Below, piece by piece: positions 35,982 through 46,000 of a stretch of 51,482 nucleotides of DNA. The notes below the pieces were generated by a model. It made no database searches. It was not told the DNA's origin and saw only the letters and a program-made list of their open reading frames with translations. A program made the translations under genes and the position numbers. How positions within the stretch are numbered: the first letter of the stretch is position 1; the number at the start of each line of letters is the position of its first letter. The DNA comes from Alphaproteobacteria bacterium (lineage in GTDB: Bacteria > Pseudomonadota > Alphaproteobacteria > UBA2966): contig JABIFY010000028.1 of NCBI GenBank assembly GCA_018650465.1, forward strand, positions 1 to 51,482, in the 5' to 3' direction.

Positions 35982-38900
35982 TTACAAAGCTTCTATCTCT
36001 GTGGCCACAACCTCAATAAGCGAAGCCAGGCCGGGGTAAAGGCCTTCGATTGATGGCCAGTCATCTGCCTTACCGGCTTTTTCAAGATCGGCACAAAGGT
36101 CAGCCAAGCCTTCGGCACCAACAGATCTAGACGACGATTTCAGTTTATGGGCCGCTGCGCCAATAGCGGACGTATCGCGGGCGGTAAATGCTGCATCTAT
36201 TTCACCGGCTGTGTCTCGTGCCGGTTGGACGAAATCCATCAAAATTTCCTTGATCAGCTCATCGTCGTCGCCAAAGGTATCACGCAGGAACCGGGGTTCT
36301 ACAGCCTTGTTGCTGGCAACAACTGTTTCGACCTCAGCCTCGACTTCCGCCGGCTCTTCAACTTTCTCAGAGGGAGCCGTGTTCATAACTGCGTTCGGCA
36401 TCCATTTTCGTAAAGTCGCTTTCAGATCCTTCATCGCCAGCGGCTTTGAGAGATAGTCATCCATACCTGCGGCAATACAACGCTCGGCTTCTCCTTCCAG
36501 GGCGTTGGCCGTAACGGCAATAATTGGTGACCGCTTGCCCGTGCCTTCCTGATCTTGCCTCACGGATGCTGTGAGCTCGAAGCCGTCCATATTCGGCATA
36601 TGGCAATCAGTTAACAGCAAGGCGTAGTCCTTCTTGCGCCAGGCATCCAGCGCCAACTTTCCGTCGTCCGCCATTTCGCAGGTATAGCCCAGCTTTGTGA
36701 GTTGGCGCCCGATGACCTGTTGGTTCGTCATGTTGTCTTCTGCAAGCAGGATCAATGTGCCTTGCGCCAGTGCTTCGTCAACAGACAAGGCCACAACATT
36801 TTCAACCCCGCCTTCATCGACATCGGGTCGAACCAATGGACTGGCCCGGCCAGCAGCAACGGCGACCGCGTTAATCAACTGCACTTGCCGCACAGGATTT
36901 CCGTCAAGGGTCACACGGTCAGGTCCTTCAATGCGGGCACTTCGTCGCTGTCCGCTTGATAGCAAGATGAAGTTGACACCAGCGTTGGGAAACTGCTTCA
37001 TCGCGGCGCGTTGACGATCTGGGTCCAGACCAAAATCAAGTACGACGACGTCAAAGGGGTTGTTATCCTTTATCGCCAGGTCCAGCTGCGCTGATGCCTC
37101 ACTTTCATCCTTTGCCACGACCACATCGGCCAGCCAGCGCTGAAGATAACGTGTCGCCGACATCCCGAGCGCCTCAACCCCGGTCGCGACAAGGACGCGC
37201 AGGCCTGACAAGTTGATTTCGTCAGTATTTGTCCGGACTTCCCCACTTTTTGCGATTGGCAGTTCAACCGAGAAAGTCGAGCCTGAGCCAATTTTACTTT
37301 CAACAGTAATTTGGCCATGCATCATTTCACACAGATTTTTGCAGATTGCCAAACCCAGACCGGTACCGCCAAAACGTCTTGTCGTCGAACTTTCTGCCTG
37401 AGAAAACGCGCCAAAAAGGTTCTTCTGGGCCTCTTCCGAAATACCAATTCCCTGGTCGATAACCGAAATACGGATACGAAATTCATCCCCTTCTCCGGTA
37501 ACAGCATCGGCGCGCACGACGACTTCACCCTCTTCGGAAAACTTCACCGCGTTTCCCGTCAGGTTGAAGACCATTTGACGCAGGCGAACCGGATCACCAA
37601 GAACAGACTCAGGAATTTCAGGGTCAATATAGGTGACGATCCGAACGCCCTTGTTCAACGCGTTTGGTGCCATTGTCGCAGCGGCACCCTCGACTGTATC
37701 AACAATCGAAAGCGGTACACTTTCGATATCCAGTTTCCCGGCCTCAATTTTTGAGAAATCCAGAATGTCGTTAATAATCGTCAGCAGAGAATTTCCGGAA
37801 TCGCGAACCGTATCCAGCATGACGCGTTGATCTTCATCGAGTTTGGTTTGCGACAATAAATCTGCCATGCCGACAACGCCGTTCATCGGCGTGCGGATTT
37901 CATGGCTCATGGACGCCAGGAATTCTGCCTTGGCTTGTGACGCTGCTTCCGCTTCATATCGCGCGGACTTGAGTTCTCTTTCAACTTCTTTGCGGTCGGT
38001 GATGTCTTCCTTGATGCCAAGGTAATTCGTGATTTCACCTTCTTCATTGATCAGTCGCGACAAGGATATGGATTCCCAATAATCTTCGCCCGACTTTTTT
38101 TTGTTCAGGAATTCGTCATGCCAAATGCCGCCGCTCTCAACGGTTTGCCACAATTTTTCAAGTTGTCCCGGCGCGAGGAAACCTGGTTTCAAAATCCGGA
38201 AGGGAAGGCCAACCACTTCACTGGAACTAAACCCACTGGTTTTTGTGAAAGCGGAATTGACGTATTCAATTGCGCCATCCGGATCGGTAATAATAATTGA
38301 GGCCGAGCTTTGCTCAATAGCGCTCGAGAGTTTTCCGATCTGAGCTTCGGACGCCTTGCGCGCCGTAATATCACGGTATGTCGTAACAATACCGCCACCT
38401 GGAACAGGCTGGCCGCGAATTTCAATCACCGTGCCGTCCGGGCGAATGCGTTCAAAATGGTGGGCTTCAAATTTGCGTGCCAGATCCATTCTGACGCGTA
38501 TCTGCTCTTCCGGGTCGCCTGGGCCGTACTCACCATTCAACGCATTATATCTGAAGCCTTCCTCAATCGACGTGCCAACATTATAGATATCATCCGGCAC
38601 ATCATTCAGTTCGCGAATCTTGGCATTTGAAGCAACAAGCTTTAAGTCAGCGTCATACATTGTGATGCCCTGGTCCATGTTTTCCAGAGTCACACCAAGT
38701 GTTTCTTTTTCCTTTGACAGTGCCTTTTCAATTTCTTTTCGACCCGTGATATCGGAATAGGTGCGCACCATGCCGCCAGAAGCCAGAGGAATGCTGCGCA
38801 CGTCTATTGTCGAGCCGTTTGTCAGGGTTAGCTCGAATCTCATCGCTTCGTTTCGAGCAATCATATCGAGGCGCTCAGTGACCAGCGTTTCAATATCGCC

Positions 38901-40025
38901 CGGGCCATAGTCACCGTTTTGTGCAACAATACGGAACATCCCCTCAAGCGTGAGATTTTCGCGATCAATATCGTGGGGGAAATTCATCAACTCGAAAAAT
39001 TTGTCGTTTGACGCTACCAGATTGGAATGCTCGTCAAACATAGTGATGCCCTGGTCCATGTTTTCGAGTGCCATGTCCGTGATCTGTTGTTCTCGGTTGA
39101 GCTGATCAGTAGCTTCGGCGACGCGTCGTGTAATTATCTGATCGCGCTGCAGCAGCAACCCCAACATCAAGGCGATTGCAATCACACTGGCAATGCCGGC
39201 GAAAAGCGTAAAATCGGCCAGTCGTTGCGAAGGACCGCCGAGGTATCGATTGTCAAAGTGCCAGGTAATTGAAATATCTGCACCTGCGCTCACGGTCTTT
39301 GTCGCGACCGAAGACAATATATTTTCTACCAAATTCTTGCGGATGATTTTTTCGTCACCGAAACCATCGACGTCGGCGAAGTGTGCCGACATTTCCAGAG
39401 AGAGGCCTTCCGGTACGTGAACATCGAAGAGGCCCTTAACCAGCGCATCATAGTTCATCAAACCGACAACGATGCCTTCGCCAGAACGGTCAAATGTGGA
39501 CAGGGCCACTGGCGATATGAATGCGCCACTACTTTCATCCAGAAACGGCTCGCCAATTATGAACTCACCGACCCGTATTTTGGCAATACGCAAGAGGTTC
39601 AATATTCTTTCGCGTCCGACTGTTTTGTTGTCGGATGAAAACAGACCGTCTTGATCTGTTGCAAACTCGACGGTCCATTGTGTTTTGCCGTTGCTGTCTG
39701 ATTCCCGGTAAAAGGCCATCCCGTCGAGGAAAAATGCGGAGGCACGGGATTCAATCCCGTCATAGGCATTGAGAAATTCAGCTTCCGAAACGGTCTCCGA
39801 ATTTTCAAACAAGGCGGCTATGCCTGAAAGTGGTGCGTAGCTTTCATCAAGCCATCCGAGAAGTGTACCTGATAGCCACTGTGCCGATTGATTGGCCTGC
39901 GCCTCCCAACTCTGCCGCGCATCGTCGCGAAAAATCTCGCTGACGACATAGCTCGCCCACAGGCCGGCAATAGCCGCAACCAGCAAAAATAACTGCCGAA
40001 GACCAATCTTTCCCTGGTCAATCAT
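35982..40025 (-). CDS. Hybrid histidine kinase: CHASE-three PAS-HisKA-HATPase-pseudoREC-REC-Hpt
   Basis: Very large sensor kinase, 1347 residues. TM1 (~9-29) and TM2 (~271-292) bound a CHASE-type periplasmic domain. Two near-duplicate PAS_7 modules follow (~315-430 and ~444-560; both contain ENMDQGITM and YGPGD), then a conventional PAS (~565-680). His708 in SHEIRTPMNG is the phosphorylated His; the HATPase boxes GNAVKF, DQGIGI and FGGTGLGL are intact. A first receiver (~940-1058) is divergent, the second (~1091-1207) has Asp1140, and the Hpt has His1293 in AAHKLKSSSRSVG. The TorT-like protein gene lies 56 bp upstream in the same direction, so that protein may present a ligand to this or the other kinase. 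Confidence 0.93.
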   Translation of the reverse strand: MIDQGKIGLRQLFLLVAAIAGLWASYVVSEIFRDDARQSWEAQANQSAQWLSGTLLGWLDESYAPLSGIAALFENSETVSEAEFLNAYDGIESRASAFFLDGMAFYRESDSNGKTQWTVEFATDQDGLFSSDNKTVGRERILNLLRIAKIRVGEFIIGEPFLDESSGAFISPVALSTFDRSGEGIVVGLMNYDALVKGLFDVHVPEGLSLEMSAHFADVDGFGDEKIIRKNLVENILSSVATKTVSAGADISITWHFDNRYLGGPSQRLADFTLFAGIASVIAIALMLGLLLQRDQIITRRVAEATDQLNREQQITDMALENMDQGITMFDEHSNLVASNDKFFELMNFPHDIDRENLTLEGMFRIVAQNGDYGPGDIETLVTERLDMIARNEAMRFELTLTNGSTIDVRSIPLASGGMVRTYSDITGRKEIEKALSKEKETLGVTLENMDQGITMYDADLKLVASNAKIRELNDVPDDIYNVGTSIEEGFRYNALNGEYGPGDPEEQIRVRMDLARKFEAHHFERIRPDGTVIEIRGQPVPGGGIVTTYRDITARKASEAQIGKLSSAIEQSSASIIITDPDGAIEYVNSAFTKTSGFSSSEVVGLPFRILKPGFLAPGQLEKLWQTVESGGIWHDEFLNKKKSGEDYWESISLSRLINEEGEITNYLGIKEDITDRKEVERELKSARYEAEAASQAKAEFLASMSHEIRTPMNGVVGMADLLSQTKLDEDQRVMLDTVRDSGNSLLTIINDILDFSKIEAGKLDIESVPLSIVDTVEGAAATMAPNALNKGVRIVTYIDPEIPESVLGDPVRLRQMVFNLTGNAVKFSEEGEVVVRADAVTGEGDEFRIRISVIDQGIGISEEAQKNLFGAFSQAESSTTRRFGGTGLGLAICKNLCEMMHGQITVESKIGSGSTFSVELPIAKSGEVRTNTDEINLSGLRVLVATGVEALGMSATRYLQRWLADVVVAKDESEASAQLDLAIKDNNPFDVVVLDFGLDPDRQRAAMKQFPNAGVNFILLSSGQRRSARIEGPDRVTLDGNPVRQVQLINAVAVAAGRASPLVRPDVDEGGVENVVALSVDEALAQGTLILLAEDNMTNQQVIGRQLTKLGYTCEMADDGKLALDAWRKKDYALLLTDCHMPNMDGFELTASVRQDQEGTGKRSPIIAVTANALEGEAERCIAAGMDDYLSKPLAMKDLKATLRKWMPNAVMNTAPSEKVEEPAEVEAEVETVVASNKAVEPRFLRDTFGDDDELIKEILMDFVQPARDTAGEIDAAFTARDTSAIGAAAHKLKSSSRSVGAEGLADLCADLEKAGKADDWPSIEGLYPGLASLIEVVATEIEAL

Positions 40026-40081
40026 GTATTGGACGTCATTTCTTCACGGCCCTGTTCTGGTCAATCACTTTGAAATTCATA

Positions 40082-41200
40082 TTACCAGTCGTTGATGCTG
40101 AAAATTGGTCTAAAGCCACGTGGCGGTAAACTTGTGGATTCGTCGAAAGACTTGATATTCCCACGATCTACGACAATGACTTTTGGACCGACATGTTTGA
40201 GGAACGGTCGTCCTTCCAGCGCCCGGACCGCCAGATCAACCGCAATCCGTGCCTGCACTGACTGAAGATCGGTTGGTGCCGCGACGATACTGCCGCGCTT
40301 GATGCCCCGGTGAACACCGGGTCCGTAATAATAGGCCAGCACTTTGACCTTTTTTTGCAGTTTTCGACGGCGTAAAAGATCAATCGCTGCCTCCGCTGTC
40401 ACCGTTGTGCCGGTTATTACGTCAATATCCTTATGCTCATCCAGTGCTTTCTTGACTAACGCACCCTGGGTCGCACGGCCAGTATCACCCTTTGCGGTAA
40501 CGACAATCTTTGCTGTACTGTTCTTCAGGCCTTCATTGAAGCCCCGGTCCCCCTGGTCGACCCAGGTCGGCCCATCGGGGCCAGGGAACCAGGCAACCTT
40601 GACCGGCTTTCCAGAGTTCAATTTCATATTAACAATATGCCGGGCAATCGCGAAACCTGGATCAAAAAAGTTGACGCCGACGCGGGCTGTCATTTTTTTC
40701 GACGACATGCCGTTGATCATGTCAATCACGATTTTTCCCGCAGCCACGTATTTTTCTACCAGATCGTTAACGCCGTCCGCGCTGATACTGCTGACGATCA
40801 AAGCGTCGGCACCGCTGGCCATGCAGGTGATGATTTGTTGCCTCTGGTTGTCGCCGTGGTCATAGCCCCCTGCCTCAACAAGGCGCAGACCAACGCCGAG
40901 GCGTTTGGCTTCGTCGATCAAACCAAAGTTTACAGCGCTCCAGTATGGATCCTTGAGGTGCGGAATAGAGGCGCACAGACGCCACCGTTTTGTGGCTTCC
41001 TCGAGTGCTACATAATTGGAACTCTTGCGTTCAAGGTTGTCGTTGAAAGGTGGCTCCCAGACGTCAACCTTGATCGGATACCATTTGTCTTTTGCCTGGG
41101 CCTCAAATGTCGGCATTGTAAAAATGGCGCTGCCGACAATCAGGGGCAAGGCAAAAGCATAGACCGCCGTCCGGATTTTTTTCTGAATTTTTGTTCGCAT
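40082..41200 (-). CDS. TorT-like periplasmic binding protein
   Basis: Periplasmic protein of 372 residues from the ATG at 41200, which has GGAAGG close upstream and puts a signal peptide (ending near AQA-KD, residue ~36) at the N-terminus; an upstream frame to 41293 has none. The mature part opens with WYPIKVDVWEPPFN and continues with a type I periplasmic fold (ASIPHLKDPYWSAVNFGL, IITCMASGADALIVSS). This is the pattern of TorT, the TMAO-system accessory protein that binds ligand and hands it to the TorS kinase. No TMAO reductase genes are nearby, so the ligand may differ. It precedes the CHASE kinase in the same transcription unit. Confidence 0.85.
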   Translation of the reverse strand: MRTKIQKKIRTAVYAFALPLIVGSAIFTMPTFEAQAKDKWYPIKVDVWEPPFNDNLERKSSNYVALEEATKRWRLCASIPHLKDPYWSAVNFGLIDEAKRLGVGLRLVEAGGYDHGDNQRQQIITCMASGADALIVSSISADGVNDLVEKYVAAGKIVIDMINGMSSKKMTARVGVNFFDPGFAIARHIVNMKLNSGKPVKVAWFPGPDGPTWVDQGDRGFNEGLKNSTAKIVVTAKGDTGRATQGALVKKALDEHKDIDVITGTTVTAEAAIDLLRRRKLQKKVKVLAYYYGPGVHRGIKRGSIVAAPTDLQSVQARIAVDLAVRALEGRPFLKHVGPKVIVVDRGNIKSFDESTSLPPRGFRPIFSINDW

Positions 41201-41362
41201 GCAGCGCCACCTTCCAACGACGTAATGTTCTCTCGCATCGTACTGTTTTTTGGAAATACCGAAAAGACCAAGCAATTTGACCGCAATACTCATTTAACCG
41301 ATGGCTGCCGATGTTTGACTGGCATCAACTCCGAATTCCAATGTTGACCTGGGGCCCCGGCG

Positions 41363-42058
41363 TTATGAAGGCCTGACAAATATCGTATCCAGACCAATAA
41401 TTCCCGACAAGTCCTGTAATCTGGCAACGTCAGCTTCCTGAAGCGTGGTTCCGCCAGCGTACAAAATATAGCCTTCCTCGCTTACCAGGTCGTGATCAAG
41501 TACTGAACCTGGCTGAAGTTCGTAAACAGGCACTTCAACCGGCTTGGAGGATGACAATGATTTGTCGTGGGCAGGCAGGGGCTGGGGTACGGGCATGCCT
41601 GACGTGGGTAATGTCACAGCACCGTAGGCGTCCGTCGCCTTCATGGTCCGTGGGGTAGAGACGACACGAAGAATGCGGTCTCTGATAACATCGTGATCAT
41701 CATCCTTTTTCGCGAAGGCATCACAATCAAGCGCCAGAGCCGTACCCATATGGGCACCATCATCGGAACCCGTTAGTACGATGACAGGCAAGTCTGCGGG
41801 GGCGTCAGTCATCCCGATTCGCAACATTTTCAGAAACTTGAGGCCATTCATTGGTACCATCATAATGTCGAGGACGATGAGATCAGGCTTGAACGTCGCC
41901 AGTTTTGTCACGGCCTGTGCGCCATCCACTGCCTCATCAATCTCTTTGAACCCGATTTTGTCGAGCATGCGCAAAATAAGGCTGCGGTAAAAATCTTCAT
42001 CGTCGACCACCAGCACACGTATTGTCGCCAGGTCTACCAAGTCTGTTTGGCTTGTCAT
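41363..42058 (-). CDS. Response regulator: receiver + HD-GYP-N-like C-terminal module
   Basis: Receiver in residues 13-130 (VLVVDDEDF, acceptor Asp64 in VLDIMMVPMNG, Thr in LTGSD). The usual Lys-Pro is replaced by FAKKDDD, a mild oddity. A Pro-rich linker leads to a ~60-residue end module (VPVYELQPGSVLDHDLVSEEG, then YILYAGGTTLQEADVARLQDL and IGLDTIFV), the same type as in the regulator at 27610-28377. No DNA-binding or enzymatic domain is visible. It lies 22 bp after the solute-binding protein gene. Confidence 0.85.
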   Translation of the reverse strand: MTSQTDLVDLATIRVLVVDDEDFYRSLILRMLDKIGFKEIDEAVDGAQAVTKLATFKPDLIVLDIMMVPMNGLKFLKMLRIGMTDAPADLPVIVLTGSDDGAHMGTALALDCDAFAKKDDDHDVIRDRILRVVSTPRTMKATDAYGAVTLPTSGMPVPQPLPAHDKSLSSSKPVEVPVYELQPGSVLDHDLVSEEGYILYAGGTTLQEADVARLQDLSGIIGLDTIFVRPS

Positions 42059-42080
42059 TAGATGTCCCCCCGAGATTTTC

Positions 42081-42863
42081 TCATCGTTGCTTTGATCGCA
42101 GGTCAGCGATCAACTTCGAGAGACTTCCGTCAGCTTTCATTTGTGCAATGAGATCGTCAAACCTTTTCAGGAATTCGTCCGCCTCTGGTGTCTTTTTCGA
42201 AACAAGCAATGTGAAGGCCATGGAACCGTAGGTATTTGGTAATATCCGCAATTCGTCATCAAGTTCCATTTCACGGATTTTTTGGCTGGAGACCGCTATG
42301 GAACCGATGGTGACATCCATTCTGCCCTTGGAGATCATGTCCAGACAACGGGATGTGTCAGAAGCAGTGTTGTAGCGAATGCTGTTTGTTTTCATGAAAT
42401 TCAGGCCCCAGCCATTGCCAAGAATCTCGCAGACCTTGAAATCGTTGAGAGCCGCCGCATCTGGATTGGCTGACAGAGCTTGATCAGCCTTGCTACCGCG
42501 TTTGACAACCGCACGCATTTCAACCAGATAAACAATGGATTCTGATGATTTCGACCATTCCAGACGCTGCGAAGTTGGCACTGTTACCAAAGCGTCCAGT
42601 TTGCCGGATTTGACAGAGTGCTGCGCCCGTTTCCACGGATAGCCCTTGTGCGTCGCCTCAATTCCCATACGATTGGCAAGCAAATGCTGAAGCAGGTCGG
42701 GCAGAATTCCGTCCACAGAATTCCCGGTGCCGACCGAGAACGGTGGCCAGTCAGAATTGTAAACCATCTTGAAAGGTTCGGCTGAAAGCGACAGTGGCAT
42801 AACAAGCAAAGCTGAAGCGATCATAAATGATAACTGCGCATATTTGAGCAACATTTCTTTCAC
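42081..42863 (-). CDS. Extracellular solute-binding protein family 3
   Basis: Periplasmic protein of 260 residues with a signal peptide (cleavage near SLSA-EP, residue ~28). MVYNSDWPPFSVG and VDGILPDLLQHLLANRMG are the SBP_bac_3 landmarks; the C-terminal FDDLIAQMKADGSLSKLI is the usual family end. No amino-acid ABC permease or ATPase gene is nearby, so a sensory role with one of the three kinases is more likely than transport. It heads the leftward signalling unit and is divergent from the kinase at 43027. Confidence 0.9.
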   Translation of the reverse strand: MKEMLLKYAQLSFMIASALLVMPLSLSAEPFKMVYNSDWPPFSVGTGNSVDGILPDLLQHLLANRMGIEATHKGYPWKRAQHSVKSGKLDALVTVPTSQRLEWSKSSESIVYLVEMRAVVKRGSKADQALSANPDAAALNDFKVCEILGNGWGLNFMKTNSIRYNTASDTSRCLDMISKGRMDVTIGSIAVSSQKIREMELDDELRILPNTYGSMAFTLLVSKKTPEADEFLKRFDDLIAQMKADGSLSKLIADLRSKQR

Positions 42864-43026
42864 CTGTTCGCAATTACTTTGTTAACAGCTATATATAAGT
42901 CAATATCCTGATAAGCAAAAAAATGAATTGTTCAGAAGGTAAATTAGCACTTTAACTGTTGTTGACAACATTTTCCGGTGAAGCGATCTGGCTTCATACC
43001 GCAGAACATGGCAACGAAGGTCCTGT

Positions 43027-46000
43027 ATGGCAGAGGCGATACCCTTTTCGCGAACGATCAGCATTCGATTGTTACGGCTACTGTTGCCACTGGTGTCGCT
43101 CGCCTTGCTGGTCCTGTTTGCCGCGCTTGAAGTACGTTATTATGTTGCCCAACGCGCCGCCCTGGTTGAAGTCATAACCGATCAACTGAGCGTTCAGGAA
43201 GCCGCCTTCTTAAGCGCGATCTGGGAATATGACGACCAGCAGATTATCGCTCTGGTCAGCGATGTAAGCAATCTGCCCTTTATCAGCAGTATTGCTGTTT
43301 ATGATTCCACTGGCGAGCTGATGGCGCACAAGGGTGAATACAAGGCGAAACCGGAATCAGAAGACTTTCGACAGCATGGGGCGATTGTACGGACTGTCGA
43401 TGGGAAGTCAGAACGCGTCGGTGAATTGGTTTTAACCGGCCACACTACTGAAATCTGGTCAGAGATCGGGCGACGCATATTGCTGGATATTTTGATCCTG
43501 CTCGTAATGTCGGCAGCCCTGACTGCTGTCACCTTTTTTGCGACACGAAACGTAATCGGACGACCCTTGGACCGTTTGCGAGACGCCATTGACCGTGTTG
43601 ACGCAGAAAAAGTTTATACCCAGGTTGAGTGGGCAAGTACCGATGAGCTTGGCGCGCTGGTTCAGAACTTTAATCGCATGCAACGGCGGCGGGCTGATGC
43701 CGAGGCAGAGCTCAAGACCTATCAGGATTCGCTCGAACACACAGTGGCGGAGCGAACTGAAGAAGCCACTCTGGCAACAGCCAGGATGCAGGCCGCCCTG
43801 AACGATATGAAAGAAGCCCACAATGATCTGACGGTCAGCCAGTCGCGGCTGAATGGTATTCTGGATTACACGCCAGCACTGGTTTATCTGAAGGGACTGG
43901 ATGGTCGTTATCAGATGGTCAACAAAACCTGGTCATCAATTCTTGGCTTGGGAGATGTCGACGCCGTTGGCAAAACAGATGCAGAGATTTTCTCGCCGGA
44001 CATAGCCGATATGTTGATCGAGAATGACCGGCGTGTCAGAGAAGAAGGTGCCGCTATTGTACTTGAAGAAACAACCGTTTCCGATGGCGTTGAACGGATC
44101 TGGGCCTCCTATAAGTTTCCGATCATGGATGATGCCGATCAAATATTGGCCGTTGGCGGCGTCTCTACCGATATTACAGAAATCAAAAAGACCGAGGCGG
44201 AACTCGTTTTGGCACGGGACGCCGCTGAATCAGCAACGCGTGCAAAATCCTCGTTCCTTGCAGCGATGAGCCATGAAATTCGCACACCAATGAACGGTGT
44301 CATCGGCATGATCGACCTGTTGTGGCAAGACAAGTTGGAAGCCGAACAACGCAAGATGCTCGGCACAATCCGCTCATCCGCATTTTCGCTGTTGCAAATC
44401 ATCAATGACATTCTCGACTTCTCCAAGATCGAAGCAGGCAAGCTGGATCTTGAACTGCTACCCATTTCGATCCGCGATGTCGTTGAGGGCGTTGCCGAGA
44501 CCTTGTTGCCTGAAATTCAGAAAAAACAGCTTCGTCTACGGCTTTATGTGGATCCGGACATTCCGGCCAGGATATCCGCGGATCAGGTCCGGCTGCGCCA
44601 GATATTGTTCAATCTGATGGGTAACGCCATCAAATTTACCAACACCCACGCTGGAAAAACAGGTGAAGTTGTTTTTGGCGTTCACGCCACACCCCCGACG
44701 GGCTCCGAAGCGACAAGGGTAACGTTCTCTATCAAAGACAGCGGCATTGGCATGACAGAGGAAGGCGTGTCCGGTCTTTTCAAACCGTTCGCACAGGCGG
44801 AAGGATCAACGACACGTCGCTTTGGCGGAACCGGGCTGGGTCTTTCAATCTGCAAAAACCTGACTGACATCATGGGCGGCGAGATCGTTGTTGAAAGTGA
44901 GTATGGAAAGGGGTCGACGTTCAATGTCAGCATCCCGTTCTCCGAGGTGTCCAAGGCAGGGCCGGAATCGGATGAATCAGATCTGAAAGGCTTGCGCGTA
45001 CTGACGGTTGTTGACGACCCGGATGCCGGCGGAAATGTTTCCCGGTATCTTTCGTCACGAGATGCCTTGCCGGAAGTAATCTATGACGTCGGCCAAGTGG
45101 CCGGTGACGTGCAGAGCGCCCAGGCCGCAGATCAGGCTTATGACGTCGTCGTCTTCTGTTTGACGGGGAAGTTAGCGCAAGTCTGGCAGGCAATTGAGCA
45201 GACGCGTAAGGTTTCGCAAGGTGATATTCCACGCTACGTCATTCTCGACGACACCCGGACCGAGACCCGGGGACAGAGGCCACCGGACATGGTGATTGTG
45301 GAAGCAGCACCAATGATGCGGTCTTCATTTTTTCGCGGCGTGGCGATGGCAGCCGGTCGAGCAAGCCCGGATATTGATAGCCAGGTTGTTGAAGAAATCA
45401 AGGCTACCCGCAAGGCACCGTCCATCGAAGCCGCAATGGCCAATCGCGAACTCATTCTGATTGCTGAAGATAACCTGACCAACCAGGATGTCATTCGCCG
45501 TCAGCTTAACCTGCTTGGCTATACTGCCGAAATTGTTGACGATGGCGAGTTTGGTTTTGAAGCGTGGCGCACGGGACGCTATGGTCTGATTCTGACCGAT
45601 TGTCATATGCCGAACATGGACGGCTATGAAATGACGGAAGCGATACGTGGGGCGGAAAGCGATACAGAAAATCGAATTCCGATTGTCGCTATTACGGCCA
45701 ATGCCTTGCAGGGAGAAGCGGATCGCTGCCTGGCCTGCGGCATGGACGATTATCTCTCAAAGCCACTTGAGATGATCAAACTGCGTCGCATGCTGGCCAA
45801 ATGGTTGCCCCATGCGGGACAGGCAGAAACGGCGACACCGATTGAAGCAGAAAATCCGGTTCTGCCCGATAGCGAGCCGTCCGATATTGAGTCACCTGTA
45901 AATCCGCGAGCACTGAAAGATGTCTTCGGTGACGACCATGAAACATTTTGCGAAATACTTGCTGATTTTGTTGATCCCGCGACGTCAAATGTAAAAGAGA

